64,000 bases of DNA, taken from Psychrobacter immobilis (GTDB lineage Bacteria; Pseudomonadota; Gammaproteobacteria; Pseudomonadales; Moraxellaceae). The notes under the pieces were generated by a model. It searched no databases. It saw nothing but the letters and a program-made list of their open reading frames with translations, and was not told the DNA's origin. Both the position numbers and the translations under genes were made by a program. Each line of letters starts with the position of its first letter. Positions within the stretch are counted from its first letter, which is position 1. Below, piece by piece: positions 16,867 through 26,004 of the stretch. The stretch covers positions 62,001-126,000 of the forward strand of contig NZ_CAJGZQ010000004.1 in the NCBI RefSeq assembly GCF_904846185.1. Direction: 5' to 3'.

Positions 16867-18177
16867 ATGATCGCATTGATTATATTTATCGTGACTTTGG
16901 TTTTAGTGATATGGCAGCCCAAAGGACTGGGTATTGGCTGGAGTGCAATGGGCGGTGCGTTGATTGCCTTGGCTTTTGGCGTGGTAAAGCTCTCCGATAT
17001 TGGCATTGTGTGGGACATCGTTTGGGATGCGACTTTTACCTTTGTAGCGCTTATCATCATCTCGCTTATCTTAGATAAAGCAGGGTTTTTTGGCTGGGCA
17101 GCATTGCATGTGGCTAGGCTAGGCAATGGGCAAGGACGTTTGCTGTTTCCTATGATTGTGATTTTAGGCGCGTTTATCTCGGCGTTTTTTGCCAATGATG
17201 GGGCAGCATTGCTATTGACCCCGATTGTCATCGCTATCTTGCTGCGACTTAAATTTTCACCACCATCTGCTTTGGCATTTATCATTGCGACTGGCTTCAT
17301 TGCTGATACCGCAAGTCTGCCGTTAGTCACTTCTAATCTGGTCAATATTGTTAGTGCCAATTATTTTGACATTGGTTTTGGCCGTTATGCAGCAGTGATG
17401 ATACCGGTCAATATTGTTTCTGTATTGGCGACGCTCGCCGTATTATGGGTGGTCTATGCGCGGCACATTCCAAAACACTACTCCATTGCTGATTTGAGTG
17501 CGCCCGAGTCTGCGATTGAAGATCCGCTGGTCTTTAAAGCGGCCTTTCCGTTGCTCGCGTTGCTACTTATTGCCTACTTTACGACTGAGTCATTGGGCAT
17601 TGCTATCTCTTTGGTGACAGGAGTGGCGGCGTTAATATTAATGGCAATTGCAGGACGTTGGTGGCAAGGGGGGCGTGATGCCGTTGTTTCTGTATTTGAT
17701 ATCCTGCGTCAAGCGCCTTGGCAAATCGTATTATTTTCCATCGGTATGTACTTGGTGGTTTATGGCTTAGGTAATGCAGGGTTAACAGCCTATGGTGCTC
17801 AAGTAATGAATTGGTTGGGGCAGCAGGGTACGGTCATCGCAACAGTAGGAACTGGATTCCTCTCTGCTATTGTAGCCTCTGTCATGAATAATATGCCGTC
17901 TACTTTAGTAGGTGCACTGGCTATCGATAGTGCGCAAGTACCTGATGCCACTCGAGAGCTCATGATTTATGCCAATGTGATTGGTAATGATTTGGGGCCG
18001 AAATTCACACCTATCGGTAGCCTTGCAACTTTATTGTGGCTCCATGTATTGGCAGAAAAAGACTATAAAATCAGTTGGGGGCAGTATATGAAGATTGGAC
18101 TGCTCATTACCCCGCCCGTACTATTCGTCACGCTACTGGCTTTGGTTGTTTGGTTGCCTTATCTGTCTTCATTTTAA
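16867..18177 (+). CDS. arsB: Arsenite efflux transporter ArsB
   Basis: 436 residues, about 11-12 hydrophobic segments, in the ArsB branch of the ion transporter superfamily. The IPKG-like start WQPKGLGIGWSAMGGALIAL, the conserved loop ISAFFANDGAALLLTPIV and the C-terminal-half motif NNMPSTLVGALAIDSA plus NVIGNDLGPKFTPIGSLATLLWLH are diagnostic. It exports As(III) and Sb(III) across the inner membrane by exchange with protons, alone or with an ArsA ATPase, which is not found here. Last gene of the ars operon, 81 bases after arsH, with AAGG upstream of the ATG. It belongs to ArsB, not to the Acr3 family that many related bacteria use. Confidence 0.94.
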   Translation: MIALIIFIVTLVLVIWQPKGLGIGWSAMGGALIALAFGVVKLSDIGIVWDIVWDATFTFVALIIISLILDKAGFFGWAALHVARLGNGQGRLLFPMIVILGAFISAFFANDGAALLLTPIVIAILLRLKFSPPSALAFIIATGFIADTASLPLVTSNLVNIVSANYFDIGFGRYAAVMIPVNIVSVLATLAVLWVVYARHIPKHYSIADLSAPESAIEDPLVFKAAFPLLALLLIAYFTTESLGIAISLVTGVAALILMAIAGRWWQGGRDAVVSVFDILRQAPWQIVLFSIGMYLVVYGLGNAGLTAYGAQVMNWLGQQGTVIATVGTGFLSAIVASVMNNMPSTLVGALAIDSAQVPDATRELMIYANVIGNDLGPKFTPIGSLATLLWLHVLAEKDYKISWGQYMKIGLLITPPVLFVTLLALVVWLPYLSSF

Positions 18178-18316
18178 AATTTGAGTGAATGTCTTGCGAT
18201 TAGCGTGGCTATTACGCTGACATCCATTAAGCTCATCGGGTATAATGGCGGCGCATTTTACCTTTTTACCCTTTACTTTTTTTAAAGCGATACGTTTATT
18301 TTGCCAAGGATTTATG

Positions 18317-18976
18317 ATGAGTGATCAGCAAGCACAAAAGCAAGCCGCAGCCAAAGCGGCTCTAAGTTATATCGAAGATGACATGATACTTGGAGTAGGC
18401 ACAGGCAGTACGGTCAACTGTTTGATTGAATTATTGCCAACTGTAAAGCTTGCTGGCGCGGTGGCTAGCTCACAGGTCACTGAAGACAAACTTCGTGCCC
18501 TTGGTATTGAGATAGTTGATTTGAACTTTGCTGGTACGCTTGATATTTATATCGATGGGGCAGATGAGGTCAATGAGCATTTGCAATTGATAAAAGGCGG
18601 CGGCGGCGCGCTCACTCGTGAAAAAATTGTGGCAGCGGCTTCTAATAAATTTATATGTATGGTTGATGAGAGCAAAAGCGTTGAGGTGCTAGGTCGCGAG
18701 TTTCCTGTTCCGATTGAGGTACTGCCGCAAGCACGTTCTTATGTCGCACGGCAATTAGCCGGTATGGGCGGTGAGCCAGTTTACCGCGAAGATTTTGTGA
18801 CTGATTATGGTAATGTTATCTTAGATACTTATGATTTGGATGTGAGTAATCCAATAGAGCTTGAAAAAGAGCTGAATAATATTGTGGGTGTGGTGTGTAA
18901 TGGTATTTTTGCGGCCAATCAAGCTGATGTATTGCTTAAAGCAGGTAGTAATGGTGTGACGACACTTATTCGTTAA
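18317..18976 (+). CDS. rpiA: Ribose-5-phosphate isomerase A
   Basis: Interconverts ribose 5-phosphate and ribulose 5-phosphate in the pentose phosphate pathway. 219 residues, identical in length to the E. coli enzyme, when started at the ATG at 18317 (AAGGA 6 bases upstream). An ATG directly before it at 18314 and a longer frame back to 18245 are open but less likely. Conserved motifs are [15 protein letters not shown] (phosphate loop), [21 protein letters not shown] with the catalytic acidic/lysine residues, and the C-terminal GVVCNGIFA. Single gene with a strong terminator shared with argF. Confidence 0.97.
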   Translation: MSDQQAQKQAAAKAALSYIEDDMILGVGTGSTVNCLIELLPTVKLAGAVASSQVTEDKLRALGIEIVDLNFAGTLDIYIDGADEVNEHLQLIKGGGGALTREKIVAAASNKFICMVDESKSVEVLGREFPVPIEVLPQARSYVARQLAGMGGEPVYREDFVTDYGNVILDTYDLDVSNPIELEKELNNIVGVVCNGIFAANQADVLLKAGSNGVTTLIR

Positions 18977-19032
18977 AAAATGCTTACTCGTTAAGAATCA
19001 GTTAAGCAGTGGCTTATCGTTCATCATAAAAT

Positions 19033-19069
19033 AAAAAGGCAGATCACACTAAATGTGGTCTGCCTTTTT
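19033..19069. terminator. Bidirectional terminator between rpiA and argF
   Basis: Inverted repeat AAAAAGGCAGATCACA / TGTGGTCTGCCTTTTT around a 5-base loop, A-rich on one side and T-rich on the other. The rpiA and argF 3' ends converge on it. Confidence 0.9.
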
Positions 19070-19108
19070 CGTACTTACTCTTCCATAAATAGATTATGGC
19101 TACATTTC

Positions 19109-20026
19109 TTAAAGTTTTATTTTGTCTTTTAGCAAAAATTCCATCAAGGCTTTTTGCGCATGTAAGCGGTTCTCTGCTTCATCCCATACAACTGAGCGTG
19201 GATCGTCAAGCATATCATGAGAGATCTCCTCACCACGATGCGCGGGCAGACAGTGCATAAATACCACTTCAGGATCGGCTTTGTCCAATAGCGATGGCGT
19301 TACTTGATAAGCGGCAAAACGGCGCGCACGAGTGTTTTGTTCAGACTCTTGTCCCATGCTTGCCCATACATCGGTGACAATTAAGTTTGAATCTTTCGCT
19401 GCCTCTTGCACGTTTTCGACAATACTGACGCAATGCGAGAAGCGTTTCATCAGCTCAGGGTCAGGCTCAAACCCATAAGGCGCAGCGACGCGTAGCTCAA
19501 AACCAAATTGATGAGCCGCTTGCATATACGATGCGCACATATTATTGCCATCACCAACCCAAGTGACAATTTTATTTTCGATACTACCGCGATGCTCATA
19601 ATAGGTTTGCATGTCTGCCAGTAGCTGGCAAGGATGAAATTCGTCAGTTAAAGCATTGATAATAGGCACGCTTGAGTATTCAGCAAAGGTCTCAACTTTT
19701 TCGTGACCAAAGGTACGAATCATGATGATATCGACCATGCTTGATATGACACGAGCGGAGTCTTCTAGCGGCTCACCACGCCCAAGCTGGGTATCATTTG
19801 GCGACAAAAAGATAGCACTACCACCAAACTGACCCATACCTGTCTCAAATGAGATGCGCGTACGGGTTGAGGATTTTTCAAATATCATGCCAAGCGTACG
19901 ACCAACAAACGGCTGATATATCTCGCCTGCGTGTTGCATCTTGCGCAATTCGCTGGCGCGTTTTATAAGGTTTTCTAATTCTTGTTTGGTTAAATCAGAT
20001 AAGGTCAAAAAATGGCGCAAACTCAT
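19109..20026 (-). CDS. argF: Ornithine carbamoyltransferase
   Basis: Joins carbamoyl phosphate and ornithine to citrulline in arginine synthesis. 305 residues, standard length. The carbamoyl-phosphate motif is [14 protein letters not shown], the second substrate site [11 protein letters not shown], and the ornithine/closing-loop motifs are [11 protein letters not shown] and [11 protein letters not shown] (catalytic cysteine). The ATG has AGGATTACT just upstream. It is not next to other arg genes. A catabolic ArcB is unlikely because no arcA or arcC is nearby, and overall motif spacing fits the short anabolic ArgF of Pseudomonas and Acinetobacter. Confidence 0.96.
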   Translation of the reverse strand: MSLRHFLTLSDLTKQELENLIKRASELRKMQHAGEIYQPFVGRTLGMIFEKSSTRTRISFETGMGQFGGSAIFLSPNDTQLGRGEPLEDSARVISSMVDIIMIRTFGHEKVETFAEYSSVPIINALTDEFHPCQLLADMQTYYEHRGSIENKIVTWVGDGNNMCASYMQAAHQFGFELRVAAPYGFEPDPELMKRFSHCVSIVENVQEAAKDSNLIVTDVWASMGQESEQNTRARRFAAYQVTPSLLDKADPEVVFMHCLPAHRGEEISHDMLDDPRSVVWDEAENRLHAQKALMEFLLKDKIKL

Positions 20027-20215
20027 AGTAATCCTAGCAGTCGATCGCAGTCAGTGAAACGTCATCAGTCTTTAATAGCATCGCGTCAGTGCGTATGCTG
20101 GGGTGACAACAAACTTTTAGTATAGCGCAATTAGGCTTAATGTAAATGTCCAATTTGCCGTGATTTATAAGTCTGGCAAACAGACATTACATGAATAGTG
20201 ATGAGGTCAGTATAA

Positions 20216-21322
20216 TTATACTTGTATGCGATTTGGGCGAATGCTTAGGCGGCATAGTAGCTCATAGCTAATCGTACCTGCATGTGCGGCGACTTCATCG
20301 ACGTGCGGAGCATAACCCCACAGTATTACTTTGCTGTCTAACGCAATGTCTTCTGGCGCGGTACTGACATCAATGACAATCATATCCATTGCCACGCGTC
20401 CAATGACTGCGCATCGGTAGCTTTGATCGTTGGCAGTATCTATAACAGTGACATAGGCTTCATCGCTGATGACACGAGGGTAACCATCACCGTAGCCGAC
20501 ACTCACCAGTGCGGTTCTAGTGTCTTTCTGCGCTGTCCAACGACTGCCATAGCCAATAGCATTGTCTGCCTGAACTGTTTGCAGGGCGATAATTTGTGCG
20601 CTGAAATCCATCACTGGCTGTAAGTCTAACTCATGCGCGTTTTTATCAATGACAGGGGTGCTACCATATAAAATAATGCCGGGACGTACCCAATCATAAT
20701 GATGCTCTGGAAAATTGACGATACCAGCTGAATTGCATAATGAGCCTTTAATATCAGCGCTAATGGTCGCTTGTAAGGTATCTAATACCTCCGAAAAACG
20801 CTGAATTTGCATTGAGTTTAATGGATGAGTGCTGTCATCGGCATTAGCAAAATGCGTGGTTAGTATCAGCTGATATCCCGCTTCATGCAGACGCTTAGCC
20901 GCTGCCATAACACCTTCAGCGTTGAAGCCTAGACGGTTCATACCAGTATTATATTTAAGCCAAACCACTCTGGTCGCACTATTGGCTGGTGGGATATTGT
21001 CGAGTGCCCACTGCAACTGCGGCGCATGGTGAATCACGCAGCTAATATCATGCTCAATGGCTTGCTGCCACTCATTATCGGTAAATGCCCCTTCAATCAA
21101 ACTAATCGTTTTGTCCCAGCCTAACTGCCGAGCTTCTAGCGCCTCAGTCAAGGTTGCAACACCAATACCGTCTGCTTGGTGCAATGCAGGCAATACCGCT
21201 GCCACGCCATGTCCGTAAGCGTTGGACTTGACCATGGCTAGGACTTTAGAGTTTGCTGCCATTTTTTTAACTTGGTTTAAGTTGTGAGTAATGGCTTGTG
21301 GTTTGATTGTGATAGTACGCAT
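20216..21322 (-). CDS. alr: Alanine racemase
   Basis: PLP enzyme making D-alanine for peptidoglycan. The PLP lysine is Lys32 in MVKSNAYGHG; the second catalytic residue is the tyrosine of GYGSRW in the C-terminal beta domain, followed by VSVGYGDGYPR and RVAMDMIVIDV. 368 residues from the ATG at 21322 (MRTITIKPQ), which matches the family start; the frame upstream to 21376 adds a hydrophobic stretch unlike it. It lies downstream of dnaB on the same strand, the classic dnaB-alr order of gammaproteobacteria, with about 180 bases between. Confidence 0.96.
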   Translation of the reverse strand: MRTITIKPQAITHNLNQVKKMAANSKVLAMVKSNAYGHGVAAVLPALHQADGIGVATLTEALEARQLGWDKTISLIEGAFTDNEWQQAIEHDISCVIHHAPQLQWALDNIPPANSATRVVWLKYNTGMNRLGFNAEGVMAAAKRLHEAGYQLILTTHFANADDSTHPLNSMQIQRFSEVLDTLQATISADIKGSLCNSAGIVNFPEHHYDWVRPGIILYGSTPVIDKNAHELDLQPVMDFSAQIIALQTVQADNAIGYGSRWTAQKDTRTALVSVGYGDGYPRVISDEAYVTVIDTANDQSYRCAVIGRVAMDMIVIDVSTAPEDIALDSKVILWGYAPHVDEVAAHAGTISYELLCRLSIRPNRIQV

Positions 21323-21436
21323 AATTGGCTTCTTTATAAGTAGAATTATGAAATTATAAAGCCAGTACTGCATCAATTGGGCTAATGCAGCACTGGCTAT
21401 TTTATTAAAAACTATTTGTTCGCTTATGATGAAGCT

Positions 21437-21505
21437 TTAGTCTTTATCAGGCTTAGCTTTATCAGGCTTAGCTTTATTAGGCTTAAGTTTTATAAGATTG
21501 ATCAT
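21437..21505 (-). CDS. Possible 22-codon mini-gene overlapping the dnaB stop (ATGA)
   Basis: The dnaB stop codon TGA is part of an ATGA whose ATG opens a frame of 22 codons ending in TAA. It encodes MINLIKLKPNKAKPDKAKPDKD. The last part is a 15-base tandem repeat, two and a half copies, coding KAKPD. The ATGA overlap is the usual signature of coupled translation, and the repeat unit is a multiple of three so it keeps frame. It could equally be a decayed C-terminal tail of DnaB, one frameshift away, or a chance frame. No homologue is known to me. Confidence 0.3.
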   Translation of the reverse strand: MINLIKLKPNKAKPDKAKPDKD

Positions 21506-22905
21506 TCGTCGTTCTCGAAACTGACATTTTGATAGTATTCTGGTGTTAGGTTAATAAAGCGGGTAAATTGCCCTTCAAAGCCCAAACGTATAGTGCCGAT
21601 AGGGCCGTTACGCTGCTTACCAATAATGATTTCAGCCACGCCTTTGTGGTCTGTATTCTCATTATAAACCTCATCACGATAGATGAACATAATCAAATCG
21701 GCATCCTGCTCAATCGCACCCGATTCACGCAAATCTGACATGATAGGGCGCTTGTTAGGGCGGTTTTCTAGACTGCGGTTAAGCTGCGACAAAGCGATAA
21801 CAGGGCATTCAAGCTCACGTGCTAGCGCCTTGAGACTCCGTGAAATCTCAGAGATTTCCCCAACACGGTTGCCATCTAGGTTTGGTACTTTCATCAACTG
21901 CAGGTAATCGACGACGATAGCGCCAAGCTTGCCATCATGGTTTTTGGCGATACGGCGGCAGCGTGAACGCATCTCAGAGGGTGGCAAAGCGGTACTATCA
22001 TCAATATAGAGATGTTTAGATTGCAAGTGCTGAATGGCGTTCATCATTTTTGCCCATTCATCTTCATTCATTTGCCCAGAACGCAAATGCGTCTGATTAA
22101 TCGCGCCCCATGAGGATAGCAAACGCATGACGATAGACTCAGCAGGCATCTCCATCGAAAACACCACAACAGGCAGATCTTCGTTAAATAAAATACCTTC
22201 TGCCAAGTTCATGGCAAAGGTGGTTTTACCCATAGAAGGACGGGCAGCCACAATGATTAAGTCACCTGCCTGCAAGCCTTGGGTTTTATTATTCAACTCA
22301 GCAAACGGTGTCTGCAAACCAATCATGCCATCGGGATTGGATTTTAGCTCTTGAATCTTATCAATAACGTTGGTCAAAACAGCAGTAATGCCCACAGGTC
22401 CACGCTGTTCAGCGCGTTTATTGTGCTGCTCATTGATGCTAAATATCTTACCCTCAACACTGTCTAAAATATCACTGACGGTCTGGTCTTTAGGATTATA
22501 GGCGAGCGTGAGCATCTCATTGCCAGTCGTAATCAGTTGGCGTAGAGTAGATAGTTCACGAACGCGCTGAGCATAGGCGGTCAGGTTAAACAAGGTCGCA
22601 GGGCTTTGGCTCAAAATATCTGCCAAGTAGCTATCGCCGCCTGCACTTTTAAGGAGTTTTTGTGCTTCTAGCCAGTCGTGTACCATGACCGTATCATAGG
22701 GTTCGTTGACTGCCGCTAAATGAGCAATAGCATCAAAAATATACTGATGTCGCCCTGCATAAAAATCATCTTTGGTAACGATATCAGCAATCTTGTCGTA
22801 CGCCTCTTCGATACTCATTAAGGACGCGAGCAATGCCTTTTCAATGTCGATATTGTGCGGCGGTGTCTGATTGAGTAAGTCGTCGGTTTTTTCGTTGTCT
22901 GCCAT
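21502..22905 (-). CDS. dnaB: Replicative DNA helicase DnaB
   Basis: Hexameric 5'-3' helicase that unwinds the chromosome at the replication fork and binds primase and the tau subunit. 467 residues. The N-terminal domain (about 15-115) holds HNIDIEKALLASLM; the RecA-like C-terminal domain has Walker A AARPSMGKTTFAMN, Walker B AIVVDYLQLM, the DRES-like SDLRESGAIEQDADLIMF and the arginine-finger region KQRNGPIGT. No intein is present, which is a frequent insertion in this gene. Followed by alr on the same strand. Together with the holD-like gene at 57.9 kb it is one of two replisome genes in the window. Confidence 0.97.
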   Translation of the reverse strand: MADNEKTDDLLNQTPPHNIDIEKALLASLMSIEEAYDKIADIVTKDDFYAGRHQYIFDAIAHLAAVNEPYDTVMVHDWLEAQKLLKSAGGDSYLADILSQSPATLFNLTAYAQRVRELSTLRQLITTGNEMLTLAYNPKDQTVSDILDSVEGKIFSINEQHNKRAEQRGPVGITAVLTNVIDKIQELKSNPDGMIGLQTPFAELNNKTQGLQAGDLIIVAARPSMGKTTFAMNLAEGILFNEDLPVVVFSMEMPAESIVMRLLSSWGAINQTHLRSGQMNEDEWAKMMNAIQHLQSKHLYIDDSTALPPSEMRSRCRRIAKNHDGKLGAIVVDYLQLMKVPNLDGNRVGEISEISRSLKALARELECPVIALSQLNRSLENRPNKRPIMSDLRESGAIEQDADLIMFIYRDEVYNENTDHKGVAEIIIGKQRNGPIGTIRLGFEGQFTRFINLTPEYYQNVSFENDE

Positions 22906-23243
22906 GATTGCCTAATGTGTCAAAAGTCGATATAAAAGAGGGTATAAATCGGTATGTGACATCAGGGTTTTATTGGGTGCTGATACAGCAAATAAAACGC
23001 CACATGTCACTATAATTGAAGTACCAAAACCTGATCTCGGTGTTGACTGGTAAATGCTATAATCAAAAGCGAAAGTTTAACACATAATAGGCTTTTTTCG
23101 GCACCGATAGACAACTATCTATTCTAGATGACGGTTGTAATAAGTAAAAAATCATCTATACAATATAAGTGTCAGTACTTATTTTTCCCATAAAAAATAC
23201 AATAAAATTCACGACTCAATATAAATATAAAGGCGTAGTTACG

Positions 23244-24344
23244 ATGCAAGATATACAAAAAAAATTGCCATTATTAATCACAACTGGTGAGCCTGCTGGT
23301 ATTGGGATGGATATCGTGCTGCTATTAGCGGCTGAGGGTAAATTGCAAGATTTTGAACGCCCAATTTGGGTCACCGCTGATAGCACCGCTATGACAAAGC
23401 GCGCAGATGAGTTGGTTGCAGCTGATGTATTGAAAAACCCTCCCATCTGGCAAACTATTGATATCGATGCCGATGACTTTAGTTTTAACGTTGTAGAGCA
23501 GATGTCGCAGCCAGATACTGACGTGGATAGTTCTTTTATTCTGCTTAATATATCTTGTGCTGAGCCAGTTGTCTGCGGGAAAATTAACACGCGCAATTCG
23601 GTAATGGTCGTTAAGCAGTTAGATATTGCCCATCAGTTGGCAACCAACAAAATAGTGGCCGCTATCGTCACTGGACCATTGCAAAAGTCTGCATTGATAG
23701 AGGCTGATATTAAGCTATTAGATGGCACGATGTTTAGCGGTCATACAGAGTTTTTTATGCAGCAAAGTGGCTGTGATAAAGTGGTTATGATGCTCGCCAA
23801 TCAAGCCATGAAAGTCGCGCTTGTCACCACTCATTTACCGCTAAAAGATATCCCTGCTGCAATCACATCTGACAATGTACGCCAAACGGTACAAATTGTC
23901 GTCGATGAGATGAAAGCAAAATTTGGCTTAACGCAGCCACGTATTTTAGTCTGTGGTCTGAATCCACATGCAGGCGAGGGCGGGCATTTAGGCGTCGAGG
24001 AGATTGAGATTATCAATCCCGTATTGCATGAGTTTATCAAAGCAGGTGTCGATATATCAGAGGCAATGCCAGCGGATACGTTATTTACACCCAGACATCT
24101 AGCCAACTGTGATGCGGTGATTGCTATGTATCATGACCAAGGTTTGCCAGTGCTTAAATCACATGGTTTTGGTGATACCGTCAATCTTACCTTAGGACTG
24201 CCGTATATCCGTACCTCAGTTGATCATGGGACTGCGCTTGATTTAGCGGGACGCGGCGGCGCAAGTGCGACTAGCTTATACCAAGCACTACTGATGGCTA
24301 ATGAGATGGCGGATAAATCGCTTATTAATAGACCTCTTGCATAA
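23244..24344 (+). CDS. pdxA: 4-hydroxythreonine-4-phosphate dehydrogenase
   Basis: Vitamin B6 synthesis: NAD-dependent oxidation of 4-phosphohydroxy-L-threonine. 366 residues from the ATG at 23244 (MQDIQKKLPLLITTGEPAGIG), which has AAAGG about 10 bases upstream; an in-frame start at 23169 would add an unlikely N-terminus. Metal-binding histidines lie in SGHTEFF, GLNPHAGEGGH and AMYHDQGLPVLKSHGFG. The C-terminus ASATSLYQALLMANEMADKS is typical, but the last residues before the stop (NRPLA) and the following 180 bases may come from an inserted remnant. In relatives pdxA is followed by rsmA (often with apaG and apaH); here a foreign-looking gene intervenes. Confidence 0.96.
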   Translation: MQDIQKKLPLLITTGEPAGIGMDIVLLLAAEGKLQDFERPIWVTADSTAMTKRADELVAADVLKNPPIWQTIDIDADDFSFNVVEQMSQPDTDVDSSFILLNISCAEPVVCGKINTRNSVMVVKQLDIAHQLATNKIVAAIVTGPLQKSALIEADIKLLDGTMFSGHTEFFMQQSGCDKVVMMLANQAMKVALVTTHLPLKDIPAAITSDNVRQTVQIVVDEMKAKFGLTQPRILVCGLNPHAGEGGHLGVEEIEIINPVLHEFIKAGVDISEAMPADTLFTPRHLANCDAVIAMYHDQGLPVLKSHGFGDTVNLTLGLPYIRTSVDHGTALDLAGRGGASATSLYQALLMANEMADKSLINRPLA

Positions 24345-24539
24345 GTCGGTGTCTTGGCGAGGTTTTTAACTCAGTATTGGCTAACTTTGGTGTGAATGAT
24401 GGCCATTTATAAGTCGTCAAACATGACCTGATATAAGTGGTTCCATTATGGCATTCTGTTTTAAGTGGTCTGTTAATGGGTTTAAAAGGTGAATTAACTT
24501 GTTCCACTGGTGTATGCATTAATAAATGATTTCGAAAAA
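24345..24539. other. AT-rich spacer after pdxA, possible mobile-element remnant
   Basis: No gene of this size is convincing. On the minus strand a 64-codon frame (24325-24519) runs through it and into the end of pdxA, reading RHRLMQEVY at its C-terminus. Its terminal DNA AGACCTCTTGCATAAG has the look of an insertion-sequence end. I found no matching inverted copy on the far side of the neighbouring DUF4238 gene, so this stays a suspicion. Confidence 0.25.
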
Positions 24540-25595
24540 TTATCCTATTTTTACACTTGGTCCATATTTGTATTGCTCATTCATAGCAATCATTTTCTGT
24601 ACTACTTCGAAATCATCTATTGTAGAAAAAACATATCTTTCAGATTGTGCGACTTGCAAACTATTTAAATGTTTCAGCTTCTCATCTTGTATAAGATATG
24701 AGCTACCATCTTCAAAGCTTTCTGCCATTTCTATGCATGAATTTAGATTTTTTACCGCTTGCAAAAACTCAGTCTCAGTTTGCCCCGCATCATCTAGAAC
24801 CAACTTCTTTTGAGACGCATCCAATGCGTTGAAAAGATCCACTATTACGTTAGGTTTATTTAATATCTTTGCTGATTCTTGAGTCTTCAACTTGGCAACC
24901 GAAGGACAAATTAAACCCAATGTAATAGTGGATGACAGTGGAATATAAATCTCTATCCCTTCAAGGGCAATGCCCAAGTTGCCATATACCCCCATATCAA
25001 TACTGTTGTATAGTGTGACTGGATTATCAGATATGAAAAATGGGTTTTCTTTTGTTGTCTCAAAAAGTATCCAGGATTTTTCTAAAAAAATTGATATTAC
25101 TTCTTCTTGACTTACTATTCCATTGAGAAAAATATTTTTACGATCGTTTAACCCTTCCGTTCCAAACCCAGTTTCTACTTTCTCACTCGAAGGATGCATT
25201 TGTGTGAGACGTATATCAAGAACGCTAGCCATACGCTCTATTAACTGCAAACGTGTATGTGTCCTTGATTGCTGCACAGCTATGAATTCAGCGATTTTGT
25301 ACTTATCCTCTTCAGATAACCAAGAAATACTTTTTTCTTCAACTATTTTTTTAATTAACGGAGCTGCTTGATCTTCATATACACCAAGAACGGGCTCCAA
25401 ACTTATTGACGCAGGATCATCTACAAAGTTATAAAATGAATTCATGGTTGTTGCGTTAAATACAGTTTGTTCAAAAACTTTTTCATTCAATTTATCAAAA
25501 GTAAACAACCTATTTCTCTTACCACTTGTCTCAAAACTAAACTTATCCAATAAAAATCGGGGTACGGTATGCTGCTTCTTAACATCAGTAGTCAT
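24540..25595 (-). CDS. DUF4238 domain protein, accessory gene
   Basis: About 351 residues, function unknown. The DUF4238 start VKKQHTVPRFLLDKFSF and the following FTFDKLNEKVFEQTVFNA are characteristic, as are the central helix IAEFIAVQQSRTHTRLQLI and the late strand WILFETTKENPFFISDNPVTLYN. No membrane segment or signal peptide is seen. The gene is AT-richer than its neighbours, is on the opposite strand to pdxA, rsmA and apaH, and splits that conserved cluster. This pattern suggests horizontal acquisition. DUF4238 genes are scattered in accessory regions, and a defence or stress role is only a guess. The start is uncertain: the ATG at 25595 fits the family, one at 25619 is also open; neither has a good ribosome-binding site. 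Confidence 0.8.
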   Translation of the reverse strand: MTTDVKKQHTVPRFLLDKFSFETSGKRNRLFTFDKLNEKVFEQTVFNATTMNSFYNFVDDPASISLEPVLGVYEDQAAPLIKKIVEEKSISWLSEEDKYKIAEFIAVQQSRTHTRLQLIERMASVLDIRLTQMHPSSEKVETGFGTEGLNDRKNIFLNGIVSQEEVISIFLEKSWILFETTKENPFFISDNPVTLYNSIDMGVYGNLGIALEGIEIYIPLSSTITLGLICPSVAKLKTQESAKILNKPNVIVDLFNALDASQKKLVLDDAGQTETEFLQAVKNLNSCIEMAESFEDGSSYLIQDEKLKHLNSLQVAQSERYVFSTIDDFEVVQKMIAMNEQYKYGPSVKIG

Positions 25596-25619
25596 TTTCA
25601 AAGTTTTGTTCCTTAGCAT

Positions 25620-26004
25620 ATTAAAGTCAAATAATTATTTAGCGTTCCATATCTTTATTAACAAGTATGCTGCATAAGCAACCGATATCGCAAATCTGAG
25701 CTGAAATATTTGATATTAAATTCGAGATGCTGACCTTTTGTACACTCAGAAGCATACTGGTACTACAACAGCCAAAGATTCAAGTCCTTACTAGGGAACC
25801 TTATATATAACCAACATTATACCAAATGGTTTTAGAACAAAAAAAACACTGCCTCGGTTGCGCTAATGTATGGGTAGTTTAACAATAAAATATCTCAAAA
25901 ATACAGTGCAATTATGAGCTGTGTTATAATTCATCATTATAAAACTAGCACATTGCTGGCATTGCCTTATCGACCCTCTCTTTTTTATCTATGAAGACTT
26001 TTTT
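25620..26004. other. AT-rich spacer between the DUF4238 gene and rsmA
   Basis: 385 bases without a gene. It should contain the divergent promoters of the DUF4238 gene and of rsmA. A TATAAT at about 25924-25929 is a perfect -10 hexamer for rsmA, which in many relatives is instead read through from pdxA; I see no matching good -35. No inverted repeat or target duplication pairing with the other side of the inserted gene was found. Confidence 0.4.

Noticed and set aside
21433-21490. Iterons of a replication origin next to dnaB
   Set aside because: The 15-base repeats are only two and a half copies, end to end, lack DnaA-box sequences and fit better as coding repeats or a decayed tail.
24345-26004. 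A complete transposon carrying the DUF4238 gene
   Set aside because: No transposase is present and I found no matching terminal inverted repeats or target duplications on both sides.
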